Source: Micromonospora sp. ALFpr18c
GTDB lineage: Bacteria > Actinomycetota > Actinomycetes > Mycobacteriales > Micromonosporaceae
Reading direction: 5' to 3'
Length of the DNA: 36,888 nucleotides
Assembly (NCBI RefSeq): GCF_008868155.1
Contig: NZ_WBKR01000032.1
Location: 1 to 36,888, forward strand
Shown here: positions 30,533 to 36,888 of the stretch, piece after piece
Numbering within the stretch: position 1 is the stretch's first letter
Layout: the number at the start of each line of letters is the position of its first letter
Position numbers and translations under genes: made by a program
Notes under the pieces: generated by a model
Database searches by the model: none
The model's input: only the letters and a program-made list of their open reading frames with translations
Told to the model about the DNA's origin: nothing

Positions 30533-31354
30533 ATGACGATGGACGCCACCAGCCAGCGCCTGTTGATGTGCCGGCCGACGTACTTCGCCGTCGACTACGC
30601 CATCAACCCCTGGATGGACCCGAGCGCGCCGGTCGACGCCGCGCTGGCCGTCCGCCAGTGGGAGCAGCTGCGCCAGACGTACCGCGGCCTGGGCCACACC
30701 GTCGAGGAGATCACTCCGGTGCCCGGCCTGCCCGACATGGTGTTCGCCGCCAACGGTGGCACCGTGATCGACGGCAAGGCGATGGCGGTGCAGTTCCGCG
30801 ACCCGCAGCGCGCCGACGAGGCGCCGGCCTACCGGGCCTGGTTCGAGGCCGCCGGCTTCGAGATGTACGACCCGAAGCACGTCAACGAGGGTGAGGGCGA
30901 CGTCCTGCTGGCCGGCGACCACCTGCTGGCCGGCACCGGCTTCCGCACGGCGCACGCCTCGCACGCCCAGCTGCAGGAGGTCTTCGGCTACCCGGTGATC
31001 ACCATGCAGCTGGTCGACCCGCGGTTCTACCACCTGGACACCGCGCTGACCGTGCTCGACGAGCGGACCGTCGCGTACCTGCCGGAGGCGTTCTCCCCCG
31101 GCAGCCAGGCCGTACTGCGCCGGCTCTTCCCCGACGCGATCCACGCCACCATGGCCGACGCGGAGGTGCTGGGCCTGAACGCGGTCAGCGACGGCCGGCA
31201 CGTGGTGCTGCCGGCGCAGGCCACCGACCTGGCCGCCACGCTGCGCGACCGGGGCTACGAGACCATCGGTGTCGACCTGTCCGAGCTGCGTAAGGCCGGC
31301 GGCGGACCGAAGTGCTGCACGCTGCGACTCCGTCAGGGAAAGGCACGCAAGTGA
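30533..31354 (+). CDS. pentein-fold arginine-modifying hydrolase (annotatable as dimethylargininase; arginine dihydrolase possible)
   Basis: A 273-residue protein of the DDAH/amidinotransferase (COG1834-like) superfamily. Catalytic Cys261 lies in GGGPKCC and catalytic His167 in RFYHLDT, with an acid in NEGEGDVLL (Glu119/Glu121). The N-terminal LMCRPTYFAVDYAINPWM and PDMVFAANGG segments differ from classical dimethylargininases, which have an Asp in FVED at the latter site; here it is Ala73-Asn74. Asn at this place is, as I recall, a mark of cyanobacterial arginine dihydrolase ArgZ/AgrE, which makes ornithine from arginine. Start ATG 30533 has GGGAG seven bases upstream; the open frame further 5' runs through repeats. 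It overlaps the ornithine aminotransferase gene by four bases. Confidence 0.85.
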   Translation: MTMDATSQRLLMCRPTYFAVDYAINPWMDPSAPVDAALAVRQWEQLRQTYRGLGHTVEEITPVPGLPDMVFAANGGTVIDGKAMAVQFRDPQRADEAPAYRAWFEAAGFEMYDPKHVNEGEGDVLLAGDHLLAGTGFRTAHASHAQLQEVFGYPVITMQLVDPRFYHLDTALTVLDERTVAYLPEAFSPGSQAVLRRLFPDAIHATMADAEVLGLNAVSDGRHVVLPAQATDLAATLRDRGYETIGVDLSELRKAGGGPKCCTLRLRQGKARK

Positions 31355-32568
31355 TCGTGGATGACATCCTGCGTACGCCGGGAGCGGTCCGGGACGCCGA
31401 GCGCTGGACGGCGCACAACTACCACCCGCTGCCGGTGGTGATCTCGTCCGCCGAGGGCGCGTGGCTCACCGACGTGGACGGCCGCCGCTACCTGGACTGC
31501 CTGGCCGGCTACTCGGCGCTGAACTTCGGCCACCGGCACCCGCAGCTGATCGCCGCCGCGCACGCCCAACTGGACCGGCTGACCCTGACCAGCCGGGCGT
31601 TCATCCACGACCAGTTCGCCGACTTCTGCCGGGAGCTGGCCGAGCTGTGCGGCAAGGACCTGGTGCTGCCGATGAACACCGGCGCCGAGGCGGTGGAGAC
31701 CGGGATCAAGGTGGCCCGCAAGTGGGGCTACCAGGTCAAGGGCGTCCCCGCCGGGCAGGCCAACATCGTGGTCGCCGAGGGCAACTTCCACGGCCGGACC
31801 ACCACCATCGTGAGCTTCTCCACCGACGAGGACGCCCGCGCCGACTTCGGGCCGTACACCCCCGGTTTCACGGTCGTGCCGTACGGCGACCTGGAGGCGC
31901 TGACCGCCGCGATCGACGAGAACACCGTGGCCGTGCTGCTGGAGCCGATCCAGGGCGAGCAGGGCGTGGTGGTGCCGCCGGAGGGCTACCTACCGGGCGT
32001 CCGCGAGGTCTGCACCGAGCGCAACGTGCTGTTCATCGCCGACGAGATCCAGTCCGGCCTGGGGCGTACCGGCGCGACCTTCGCCTGTGACCACGAGGGC
32101 GTCGTACCGGACATGTACCTGCTGGGCAAGGCGCTCGGCGGCGGCATCGTGCCGGTCTCCGCGGTGGCCGCGAACGCCGACGTGCTGGGCGTGCTCAAGC
32201 CCGGCCAGCACGGCTCCACCTTCGGCGGCAACCCGCTGGCCTGCGCGGTCGCCATCGAGGTGGTCCGGCTGCTCGCCACCGGCGAGTTCCAGCGCCGCTC
32301 GGCCGAGCTTGGCGAGCGGCTGCGGGCCGGCCTGGAAGGGCTGGTCGGCAAGGGCCTGGTGGCGGTACGCGTCCGTGGCCTGTGGGCCGGTCTGGACATC
32401 GACCCGGCGTTGATGAGTGGGCGGGAGGCGTGCGAACGACTCGCCGAGCGTGGCGTGCTCGCCAAGGACACCCACGGCTCCACCATCCGGCTCGCCCCGC
32501 CGCTGGTCATCACCGAGGAGGAGATCGACCTGGCGGTGGCCCAGCTCGCCGCCGTGCTGGCCGGTTGA
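31351..32568 (+). CDS. rocD: ornithine--oxo-acid transaminase
   Basis: A 405-residue class III PLP aminotransferase. Motifs: NYHPLPVVISSAEGAWLTDVDGRRYLDCLAGYSALNFGH near the N-terminus, MNTGAEAVETGIKVARKWGY, ANIVVAEGNFHGRTTTIVSFS, FIADEIQSGLGRTG, LLGKALGGGIVPVSAV with the PLP-binding Lys, and HGSTFGGNPLACAVAIEV. The AEAVETGIKVARKWGY and GNPLAC combination with YSALNFGH is typical of RocD. It converts ornithine and 2-oxoglutarate to glutamate semialdehyde and glutamate. GTG 31351 shares a GTGA with the preceding hydrolase stop, so the two proteins form one arginine/ornithine degradation unit. A large palindrome lies 12 bases after its stop. Confidence 0.94.
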   Translation: MIVDDILRTPGAVRDAERWTAHNYHPLPVVISSAEGAWLTDVDGRRYLDCLAGYSALNFGHRHPQLIAAAHAQLDRLTLTSRAFIHDQFADFCRELAELCGKDLVLPMNTGAEAVETGIKVARKWGYQVKGVPAGQANIVVAEGNFHGRTTTIVSFSTDEDARADFGPYTPGFTVVPYGDLEALTAAIDENTVAVLLEPIQGEQGVVVPPEGYLPGVREVCTERNVLFIADEIQSGLGRTGATFACDHEGVVPDMYLLGKALGGGIVPVSAVAANADVLGVLKPGQHGSTFGGNPLACAVAIEVVRLLATGEFQRRSAELGERLRAGLEGLVGKGLVAVRVRGLWAGLDIDPALMSGREACERLAERGVLAKDTHGSTIRLAPPLVITEEEIDLAVAQLAAVLAG

Positions 32569-32580
32569 CGGACCGCGCTG

Positions 32581-32663
32581 GCCAAGATCTGCGCAACTAC
32601 GGGAAAGTGCTGCCTCGGACGGTGTCGAGGCAGCACTTTCCCCGTTCTTGTGCGGATCTTGGC
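32581..32663. terminator. 83-base palindrome between rocD and the FHA gene
   Basis: Arms of 37-38 bases (32581-32617 and 32626-32663) pair almost completely around an 8-base loop, starting GCCAAGATC outside and ending AAAGTGCTGCCTCG inside. Lying between convergent genes it could terminate both. Its AAAGTGC and GATC elements recall the palindrome at 23608-23687. Confidence 0.7.
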
Positions 32664-32687
32664 GCACCGCACCGCACCGCACCGCAG
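32664..32687. repeat. CACCG pentanucleotide run
   Basis: About four tandem copies of GCACC directly follow the palindrome and precede the FHA gene's stop. A short microsatellite-like run without an assigned role. Confidence 0.7.
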
Positions 32688-32694
32688 GGGCGCG

Positions 32695-33849
32695 TCAGGG
32701 GCGGGGTAGGCGCATCGCCATCGTCGGGGCCTCGGCCATCACCGAGGTCGGGGTGAACGGGGCGCCGCTCGGCAACTCCTCGGCCCGACCGATCTGCACC
32801 CCGGGGTACAGCTCGATCATGTCGTTCTCGCCGAGCACCCGGGACTGCTGCGGGGCCAGCGGGATGCGGTCCGACTCGGCCATCGAACCGCCCGGGCGGA
32901 TGCCGGAGCCGTTGGTGCTCACATCGGTGACGATGACCTCGCCGACCCGCAGCTCGAAGCGGACGTGACCCCGGCTGATCCACCGCCGGGCCTCGTCGTT
33001 GAGCCACTGCCCGAGCATGATCCCGCCGTCCTGCTCCGGAGCCCGGCCGGCCACCACCGGCTGTTCGTCGCTGAGCACGAACCGCCGCCGGACCAGCCCG
33101 CCGACGCGCACCGCCAGCACCTCCGTACGCGGACGCGGGCCGCCGTCACCGAGGCGTACGCCGTGCCGGGGGCAGGTTGGTACGCCGTTGCGCAGCGCGG
33201 GCGGTGGCTGCGCCGCCGGGCTGCGGTCCGCTCCTCCGGCCAGGTCGGCGAACGCGCCACCCCCGCCACCGCCGCCGAACAGCGCGCAGCCCGACTCCGG
33301 GCAGCGCCACTGGCGGGCCAGCAGCTTCACGCCGGTCGGCGAACGCTTGCCGGCCACCGGCGAGTGCCCGCCGCCGACGTGTGCGATGAACACCGGCCCG
33401 CCGGCGCCGGGCACCGGGGCGACGACCCGACCGGGCTGCTCGACCAGCCACGGGAACCGGCCGCGCAGCCCGTCGAAGCGGACCCGGCTGAGCACCGGCA
33501 GACCGAGCAGGTCGGCCACCTCCAGCATCCGGTCGCCCGGGTTGTCGAGCACCTCGACGAGGCCGTCGTCGGCCCAGCGGCGCACCACCATCCGCTCGTT
33601 CGAGGTGAGGTCGGCGTCGGAGAGCAGCGCCCGGTGCACGACCGCGTAGACCTGGACGCTGTCCTCCTCCAGCTCGCGGGAGAGCGCGTCGATGACCATG
33701 CCGAGGCGCAGCAGGCTGGCCGGCCGACCGCCGTCGATGTCCTGGTAACGGATGATCTCGGCCAGGTCGACCACGGCCCGAGCCAGCGACGGGTCCGTGC
33801 AGACCCGCCCCTCGATGGCGTCCAGAACCTTGCTGATCTCGAATCTCAT
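32695..33849 (-). CDS. FHA domain protein with zinc-ribbon-like cysteines
   Basis: A 384-residue cytoplasmic protein. The N-terminal 150 residues are helical (FEISKVLDAIEG, RYQDIDGGRPASLLRLGMVIDAL, ERMVVRRWADDGLVEVLDNPGDRMLEVADLL) and of no named family I recognise. The middle has CPESGC and, after a Gly/Ala/Pro-rich linker, CPRHG, possibly one zinc ribbon. The C-terminal FHA domain (about 245-345) shows VAGR, SRGHVRFEL and VSTNGSGI, the phosphothreonine-binding signature. FHA proteins relay Ser/Thr kinase signals; the partner is not in the window. It overlaps the upstream dehydratase by four bases, an unexpected pairing. Confidence 0.85.
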   Translation of the reverse strand: MRFEISKVLDAIEGRVCTDPSLARAVVDLAEIIRYQDIDGGRPASLLRLGMVIDALSRELEEDSVQVYAVVHRALLSDADLTSNERMVVRRWADDGLVEVLDNPGDRMLEVADLLGLPVLSRVRFDGLRGRFPWLVEQPGRVVAPVPGAGGPVFIAHVGGGHSPVAGKRSPTGVKLLARQWRCPESGCALFGGGGGGGAFADLAGGADRSPAAQPPPALRNGVPTCPRHGVRLGDGGPRPRTEVLAVRVGGLVRRRFVLSDEQPVVAGRAPEQDGGIMLGQWLNDEARRWISRGHVRFELRVGEVIVTDVSTNGSGIRPGGSMAESDRIPLAPQQSRVLGENDMIELYPGVQIGRAEELPSGAPFTPTSVMAEAPTMAMRLPRP

Positions 33850-34139
33850 GCCGCACTCCGGACGATGTCGTCAATCCGCCGGGCCAACTCGAAGTCCCGG
33901 TAGGTGACCCCACCGGCCGAGTGCGTGACACAGCGGAAGGTCAGGGTCCGCCACCGGATGTCGATGTCGGGATGGTGGTCAAGCTCCTCGGCCACCGTCG
34001 CCACCCGGTCCACCACCGCGATGGCTGCCGGGAAACTGCCGAGCTGGGCCGTACGACCGATGCCGGTCGGGTCGCCCGACCAGTCGGGCAACCGGCCCAG
34101 CTCTTCTCGCACCGCGTCCGCGGTGAGCAGGTCTGCCAT
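33846..34139 (-). CDS. phhB: 4a-hydroxytetrahydrobiopterin (pterin-4a-carbinolamine) dehydratase
   Basis: A 97-residue protein of the PCD/DCoH family. The signature EELDHHPDIDIRWRTLTF contains the conserved His-His pair and the following Asp/Trp, and LGRLPDWSG near the N-terminus and THSAGGVTYRDFELARRID complete the fold. It dehydrates 4a-hydroxy-tetrahydropterin during aromatic amino acid hydroxylation. No phenylalanine hydroxylase is nearby. Its stop overlaps the FHA gene start in an ATGA, so they are cotranscribed. A perfect 16-bp-arm hairpin lies 13 bases upstream of the start. Confidence 0.93.
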   Translation of the reverse strand: MADLLTADAVREELGRLPDWSGDPTGIGRTAQLGSFPAAIAVVDRVATVAEELDHHPDIDIRWRTLTFRCVTHSAGGVTYRDFELARRIDDIVRSAA

Positions 34140-34152
34140 GAGCAGACCCTAC

Positions 34153-34186
34153 CGGTGGCGCGTACGGCGGGCCGTACGCGCCACCG
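34153..34186 (-). terminator. perfect 16-bp-arm hairpin upstream of the dehydratase gene
   Basis: CGGTGGCGCGTACGGC at 34153-34168 pairs exactly with 34171-34186, with only two bases between. It is about 95 bases past the desaturase stop and 13 bases before the dehydratase start on the same strand. It may end desaturase transcripts or act as a leader structure for phhB-FHA. Confidence 0.65.
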
Positions 34187-34259
34187 AGGTCCGGCTCACC
34201 GGACGATCAACGACGATGGGGCGGCATCGTCAGATGTCACCCCCGATCAGTCCTCGCAA

Positions 34260-34298
34260 CAGCCGCGCAGCGGCCCTTGGATCAGCCGCGCAGCGGCC
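34260..34298 (-). repeat. 16-bp direct repeat spanning the desaturase stop codon
   Basis: CAGCCGCGCAGCGGCC occurs at 34260-34275 and 34283-34298 (23-bp period). The second copy encodes the last residues and stop of the desaturase; the first lies just after the stop, so the gene's 3' end was duplicated. Each copy contains a GCCGC-TGC-GCGGC mini-stem. Confidence 0.75.
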
Positions 34299-35331
34299 GG
34301 CCCACCTCGTGCAGGTGGCCGAGTGCCTGCCGGTACGACTCGACCAGCCCGGTCTCCGCGTACGAGATGCCCTGCTCGACGCAGTAGGCGCGGACGATCG
34401 GCTGGGCCCGGCGCAGGTTGGCCCGGGGCATGTTCGGGAACAGGTGGTGCTCGATCTGGTAGTTGAGCCCGCCCAGCGCGGTGTCCACCAGCCGGCTGCC
34501 GCGCACGTTGCGGGAGGTCAGCACCTGCTTACGCAGGAAGTCCAGCTCGTCCTCGGCGGTCGGCATCGGCATGCCCTTGTGGTTGGGCGCGAACGCGCAG
34601 CCCATGTAGAGGCCCCACAGCGCCTGGTGCACGACGGCGAAGAGCAGCGCCTTGACCGGCGACATGACCGCCAGCAGCAGCGCCACGTACCCGACGGTGT
34701 GCACGCCGAGCAGCGCCGCCTCGACGGCCCGGTGCCGCATCGGGACGGTGTACCGGCCGTTCTCCCGGCCGATGATCGCCCGGATGCTCGCCACGTGCAG
34801 GCTCAGGCCCTCGAGCAGCAGCATCGGGAAGAAGAAGTACGCCTGCCGCCGAGCCATCCACCGGCCGAAGCCCCGGGTCTCGATCGCCTGCTCGGGTGTC
34901 CACACCAGGGCGCCCGCGCCGACGTCCGGGTCTTCGTCCTCGTGGTTCGGGTTGGCGTGGTGCCGGTTGTGCTTGTCGACCCACCAGCCGTAGCTGATCC
35001 CGACCGCCACGTTGCCGGCCAACAACCCGACCAGCTCGCTGGGGCCGCGCCGCCGGAACATCTGACGGTGCCCGGCGTCGTGCCCGAGGAACGCGACCTG
35101 GGTGGTGGCGACCGCCATCGCGGCCGCGAGCGGCAGCTGCCACCAGGAGTCACCGACGAGGAGCACGGCGACCCAGCCGGCCACGAAGGCGCCGAGGGTG
35201 AGCACGATGCGGGTGACGTACCAGCCGGGGCGCCGCTCCAACAGGCTCGCCTGGCTGATCCGTCGGGACAACTGTGCGTAGTCACTGCCTCGCCGTCGTA
35301 CCGGCGGTTCTGCCACCGCTCCGAGCGCCAT
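34282..35331 (-). CDS. membrane-bound fatty-acid (acyl-lipid) desaturase
   Basis: A 349-residue di-iron desaturase with the three histidine boxes HDAGH (84-88), HNRHH (121-125) and QIEHH (292-296). Four main hydrophobic segments lie at about 41-60, 66-82, 98-118 and 205-235. The QxxHH third box groups it with front-end-like actinobacterial acyl-lipid desaturases. It introduces a cis double bond in membrane lipid acyl chains using O2 and a reductant. ATG 35331 has GGGAG five bases upstream. A TTG at 35385 would add 18 residues but falls in a TTGACA promoter-like motif, so it is rejected. The position of the double bond cannot be inferred. Confidence 0.9.
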   Translation of the reverse strand: MALGAVAEPPVRRRGSDYAQLSRRISQASLLERRPGWYVTRIVLTLGAFVAGWVAVLLVGDSWWQLPLAAAMAVATTQVAFLGHDAGHRQMFRRRGPSELVGLLAGNVAVGISYGWWVDKHNRHHANPNHEDEDPDVGAGALVWTPEQAIETRGFGRWMARRQAYFFFPMLLLEGLSLHVASIRAIIGRENGRYTVPMRHRAVEAALLGVHTVGYVALLLAVMSPVKALLFAVVHQALWGLYMGCAFAPNHKGMPMPTAEDELDFLRKQVLTSRNVRGSRLVDTALGGLNYQIEHHLFPNMPRANLRRAQPIVRAYCVEQGISYAETGLVESYRQALGHLHEVGRPLRG

Positions 35332-35379
35332 CGCTGCTCCCGATCCACTTACGCCCGTACCGGGTTGGTTCGGGCCTAA

Positions 35380-35385
35380 TGTCAA
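35380..35385 (-). promoter_or_regulatory. -35-like TTGACA upstream of the desaturase gene
   Basis: TTGACA reads on the minus strand about 48 bases before the preferred ATG at 35331. No perfect -10 follows at 17 bases; TACGGG at about 19 bases is a weak candidate. Confidence 0.35.
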
Positions 35386-35432
35386 GTGTCCGGGCAGCGG
35401 TCGCGCTGAGTAACCCTGACAACCCCCGAATG

Positions 35433-35456
35433 GGGGGTAGGGCGGGCCCTACCCCC
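35433..35456 (-). terminator. hairpin after the large membrane-protein gene
   Basis: GGGGGTAGGGC (35433-35443) and its exact complement (35446-35456) form an 11-bp stem directly after the stop at 35462 on the minus strand. No U-tract follows. Confidence 0.65.
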
Positions 35457-35461
35457 ACGAC

Positions 35462-36888
35462 TCAGCCGAGCCTGGTCACTGCGGCCCGCAGCCGGGCCAG
35501 GTCGCGTCGGCGTCGCTCGTAGGTGGCGGCGAGCCCGACCAGCGCCAGCCCGCCGAGCGCCAGGTAGATCCATCGGGGCAGCAGGTCCCAACCCCGGATC
35601 AGTTCGTGCAGCGCCAGCAGGGTCAGCGCGCCGCCGCCGAGCAGCACGGGAGCCTGCCAGCGGCGGGCCGCTCCGGCCAGCACCACGCTCAGCGCCGCCG
35701 CACCGAGCAGTAGCCGCCGCCACGGCTGCGGATCCGGCCCGGCCAGCACCGACACCAGGCTCGGCAGCAGCGCCGCGACAAGCCCCGGGCCGAGGGCCGG
35801 CCAGCTGGTCAGCCCCGGCCTGGTCCGCAGGGCCAGCAGGCCCGCGCCGAGGGCGAGGGCCGCGGCCGGCAGGGTGTACGCCTCCAGCACCGTCACCCCG
35901 CCGGCGGCCAGCAGCACCCACGCCCCAACCAGCTCGCTGCCCGCGGCGATGCCGGCGAACGTCCACCGGCGTCCGGCCGGCTCGCCCCGACGCAGCAGCC
36001 GCAACGCCACGGCGACACCCCAGAGCACGCAGACGGTTGCGAGGTGCCGCGCCACCTCGACGGCGAGCACGGCCGCCACCAGCGCCACCACCTGCGCGGC
36101 GGCGTCCAGCACCCGTCCGGGTCGGGCCTGCGCCGTCGCCGTCCGGCTGGTCGCGGCGACCGCCCGCGCCGGGCTGGTCGCGGCGGCGACGGCCAGGACC
36201 AGCGCGGCCACCGCCAGCAACGGGTACGCCGCCGACCGCAGCGGCTGCCCGGCGGCGAGCGGTGCGGTCACCGCCAGAGCCGATGCGGCGCCCACCGCCG
36301 CGAGGTACCCCACGACCCGCACCTCGACCGTCCGCGCCCCGACCGCGACGATCACCGCCGTCACCAGCAGCACCGCCTCGGCGGCGAGCGTGCCGGCCCG
36401 GGTGGCGAACAGCCCCAGCACGCCGGAGGCGACCAGCACCGCCCCCACCGGTACGGCGGTCGGCGCGAGCGCCGGGCGCGGTGCGGCCAGGGCGGCGAGC
36501 AGCAGCGCGGCCACACCGGCGAGCAGCACGGCACCCGGGAGCACCGGCCAGGGCACACCGACCGCGACGAGCAGCACCGGCAGTGCCCCGGCGGCGAACG
36601 GCAGCGCGGCCAGCACCGGGAGGCGGCTCGGTCGACCCGCCAGGACGGCGGCCACCGCCAGCGCGACCAGTGCCAGCCCGACGGGGTACGCCGCCGAGTC
36701 GGCGACGACGGTCGGCACCCCCGACCAGAGCCGGCCCCCGCTGCCGTACGGCGACACGAGCGCGGACAGCATCGTCGGCAGGGCCGCCAGCACGGCCACC
36801 GCCCCCAGCACTGCACCCGCCACCACCAGCACGCCCGGACGGCCGACCGCCGACGGCCCCCCGACCGCCGGCGATCGGCCCACCACCG
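35462..36888 (-). CDS. C-terminal part of a large multi-spanning membrane protein (SCO7613-like)
   Basis: The frame is open to the right window edge, so at least 475 residues of a longer protein are present and the start may lie outside. The sequence is Ala/Val/Leu-rich with at least 14 hydrophobic segments and short Arg/Pro-containing loops. The end, WIYLALGGLALVGLAATYERRRRDLARLRAAVTRL, resembles the C-terminus of actinobacterial SCO7613-type membrane proteins, from memory. No transporter or enzyme motif is seen, and the function of that family is unknown. A GTG at 36886 is a formal start but probably internal. Confidence 0.7.
   Translation of the reverse strand, partial: VVGRSPAVGGPSAVGRPGVLVVAGAVLGAVAVLAALPTMLSALVSPYGSGGRLWSGVPTVVADSAAYPVGLALVALAVAAVLAGRPSRLPVLAALPFAAGALPVLLVAVGVPWPVLPGAVLLAGVAALLLAALAAPRPALAPTAVPVGAVLVASGVLGLFATRAGTLAAEAVLLVTAVIVAVGARTVEVRVVGYLAAVGAASALAVTAPLAAGQPLRSAAYPLLAVAALVLAVAAATSPARAVAATSRTATAQARPGRVLDAAAQVVALVAAVLAVEVARHLATVCVLWGVAVALRLLRRGEPAGRRWTFAGIAAGSELVGAWVLLAAGGVTVLEAYTLPAAALALGAGLLALRTRPGLTSWPALGPGLVAALLPSLVSVLAGPDPQPWRRLLLGAAALSVVLAGAARRWQAPVLLGGGALTLLALHELIRGWDLLPRWIYLALGGLALVGLAATYERRRRDLARLRAAVTRLG

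Noticed and set aside
35332..35385. TTG start at 35385 for the desaturase
   Set aside because: It falls in a TTGACA promoter-like motif and lacks a Shine-Dalgarno sequence, whereas ATG 35331 has GGGAG at good spacing.

Overview
The window is very GC-rich, with strong G/C preference at third codon positions, frequent GTG starts and many 4-base ATGA/GTGA gene overlaps. Together with an AfsR-like BTAD regulator, an F420-type LLM oxidoreductase, PadR-ABC drug-export cassettes and a Nei-type glycosylase starting PEGHTIHR, this points to an actinomycete. Micromonosporaceae (Micromonospora or a relative) is the best guess, from overall gene content rather than from any marker gene. No rRNA, tRNA, CRISPR array, transposase or integrase was seen.

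Layout. (1) 1-5,310: a partial, possibly frameshifted coding remnant with a 15-bp tandem repeat; a large AfsR/BTAD-ATPase regulator; a hemerythrin-like gene preceded by a perfect 11-bp tandem repeat of SARP-operator style; a dienelactone-hydrolase-like protein. (2) 5,390-8,988: a decayed phenylacetate-CoA ligase gene, a MarR regulator divergent from an MFS exporter, and a SAM methyltransferase. TTGCA palindromes occur in front of both the exporter and the methyltransferase. (3) 8,995-13,232: a pair of fluoride channel genes, then a PadR-ABC ATPase-FtsX permease operon with a 14-bp-arm palindrome over its promoter. (4) 13,233-23,582, minus strand: a ten-gene corrin-ring/cobalamin operon (cobO, cobB, cobI, cobM, cbiD, cobL, cbiG-cobJ fusion, a 2x[4Fe-4S] ferredoxin, cobH, cbiX-cobA fusion), most junctions overlapping by 4 bases. 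The mix of CbiD, CbiG and CbiX without CobG or CobN suggests a cobalt-early, oxygen-independent route. No precorrin-6A reductase is present here. (5) 23,689-25,910: a sugar module, an AGE/YihS-type isomerase coupled to a PfkB kinase, with a LacI-type operator upstream. (6) 26,170-30,220: nucleoside deaminase, LLM oxidoreductase, a hydroxyurea/streptomycin-type phosphotransferase, an Nei-like glycosylase, and a small membrane protein behind a sigmaB-like promoter. (7) 30,221-32,568: a four-hairpin array and a 17-bp direct repeat in front of a pentein-fold arginine hydrolase coupled to ornithine aminotransferase. (8) 32,695-36,888, minus strand: FHA protein, pterin-carbinolamine dehydratase, fatty-acid desaturase, and the C-terminal part of a large multi-spanning membrane protein running off the right edge.

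Most interesting points: the 'ddaH-like' gene carries Asn-type rather than Glu-Asp-type substrate residues and is coupled to rocD, so it may be an arginine dihydrolase feeding ornithine to RocD. Its leader holds a covarying hairpin array. The cobalamin operon carries a stand-alone ferredoxin next to the ring-contraction enzyme and a chelatase-methyltransferase fusion with MXCXXC and His-rich metal sites. A SARP-style repeat links the BTAD regulator to the hemerythrin gene. All functional calls rest on reading the sequence; no database search was possible.
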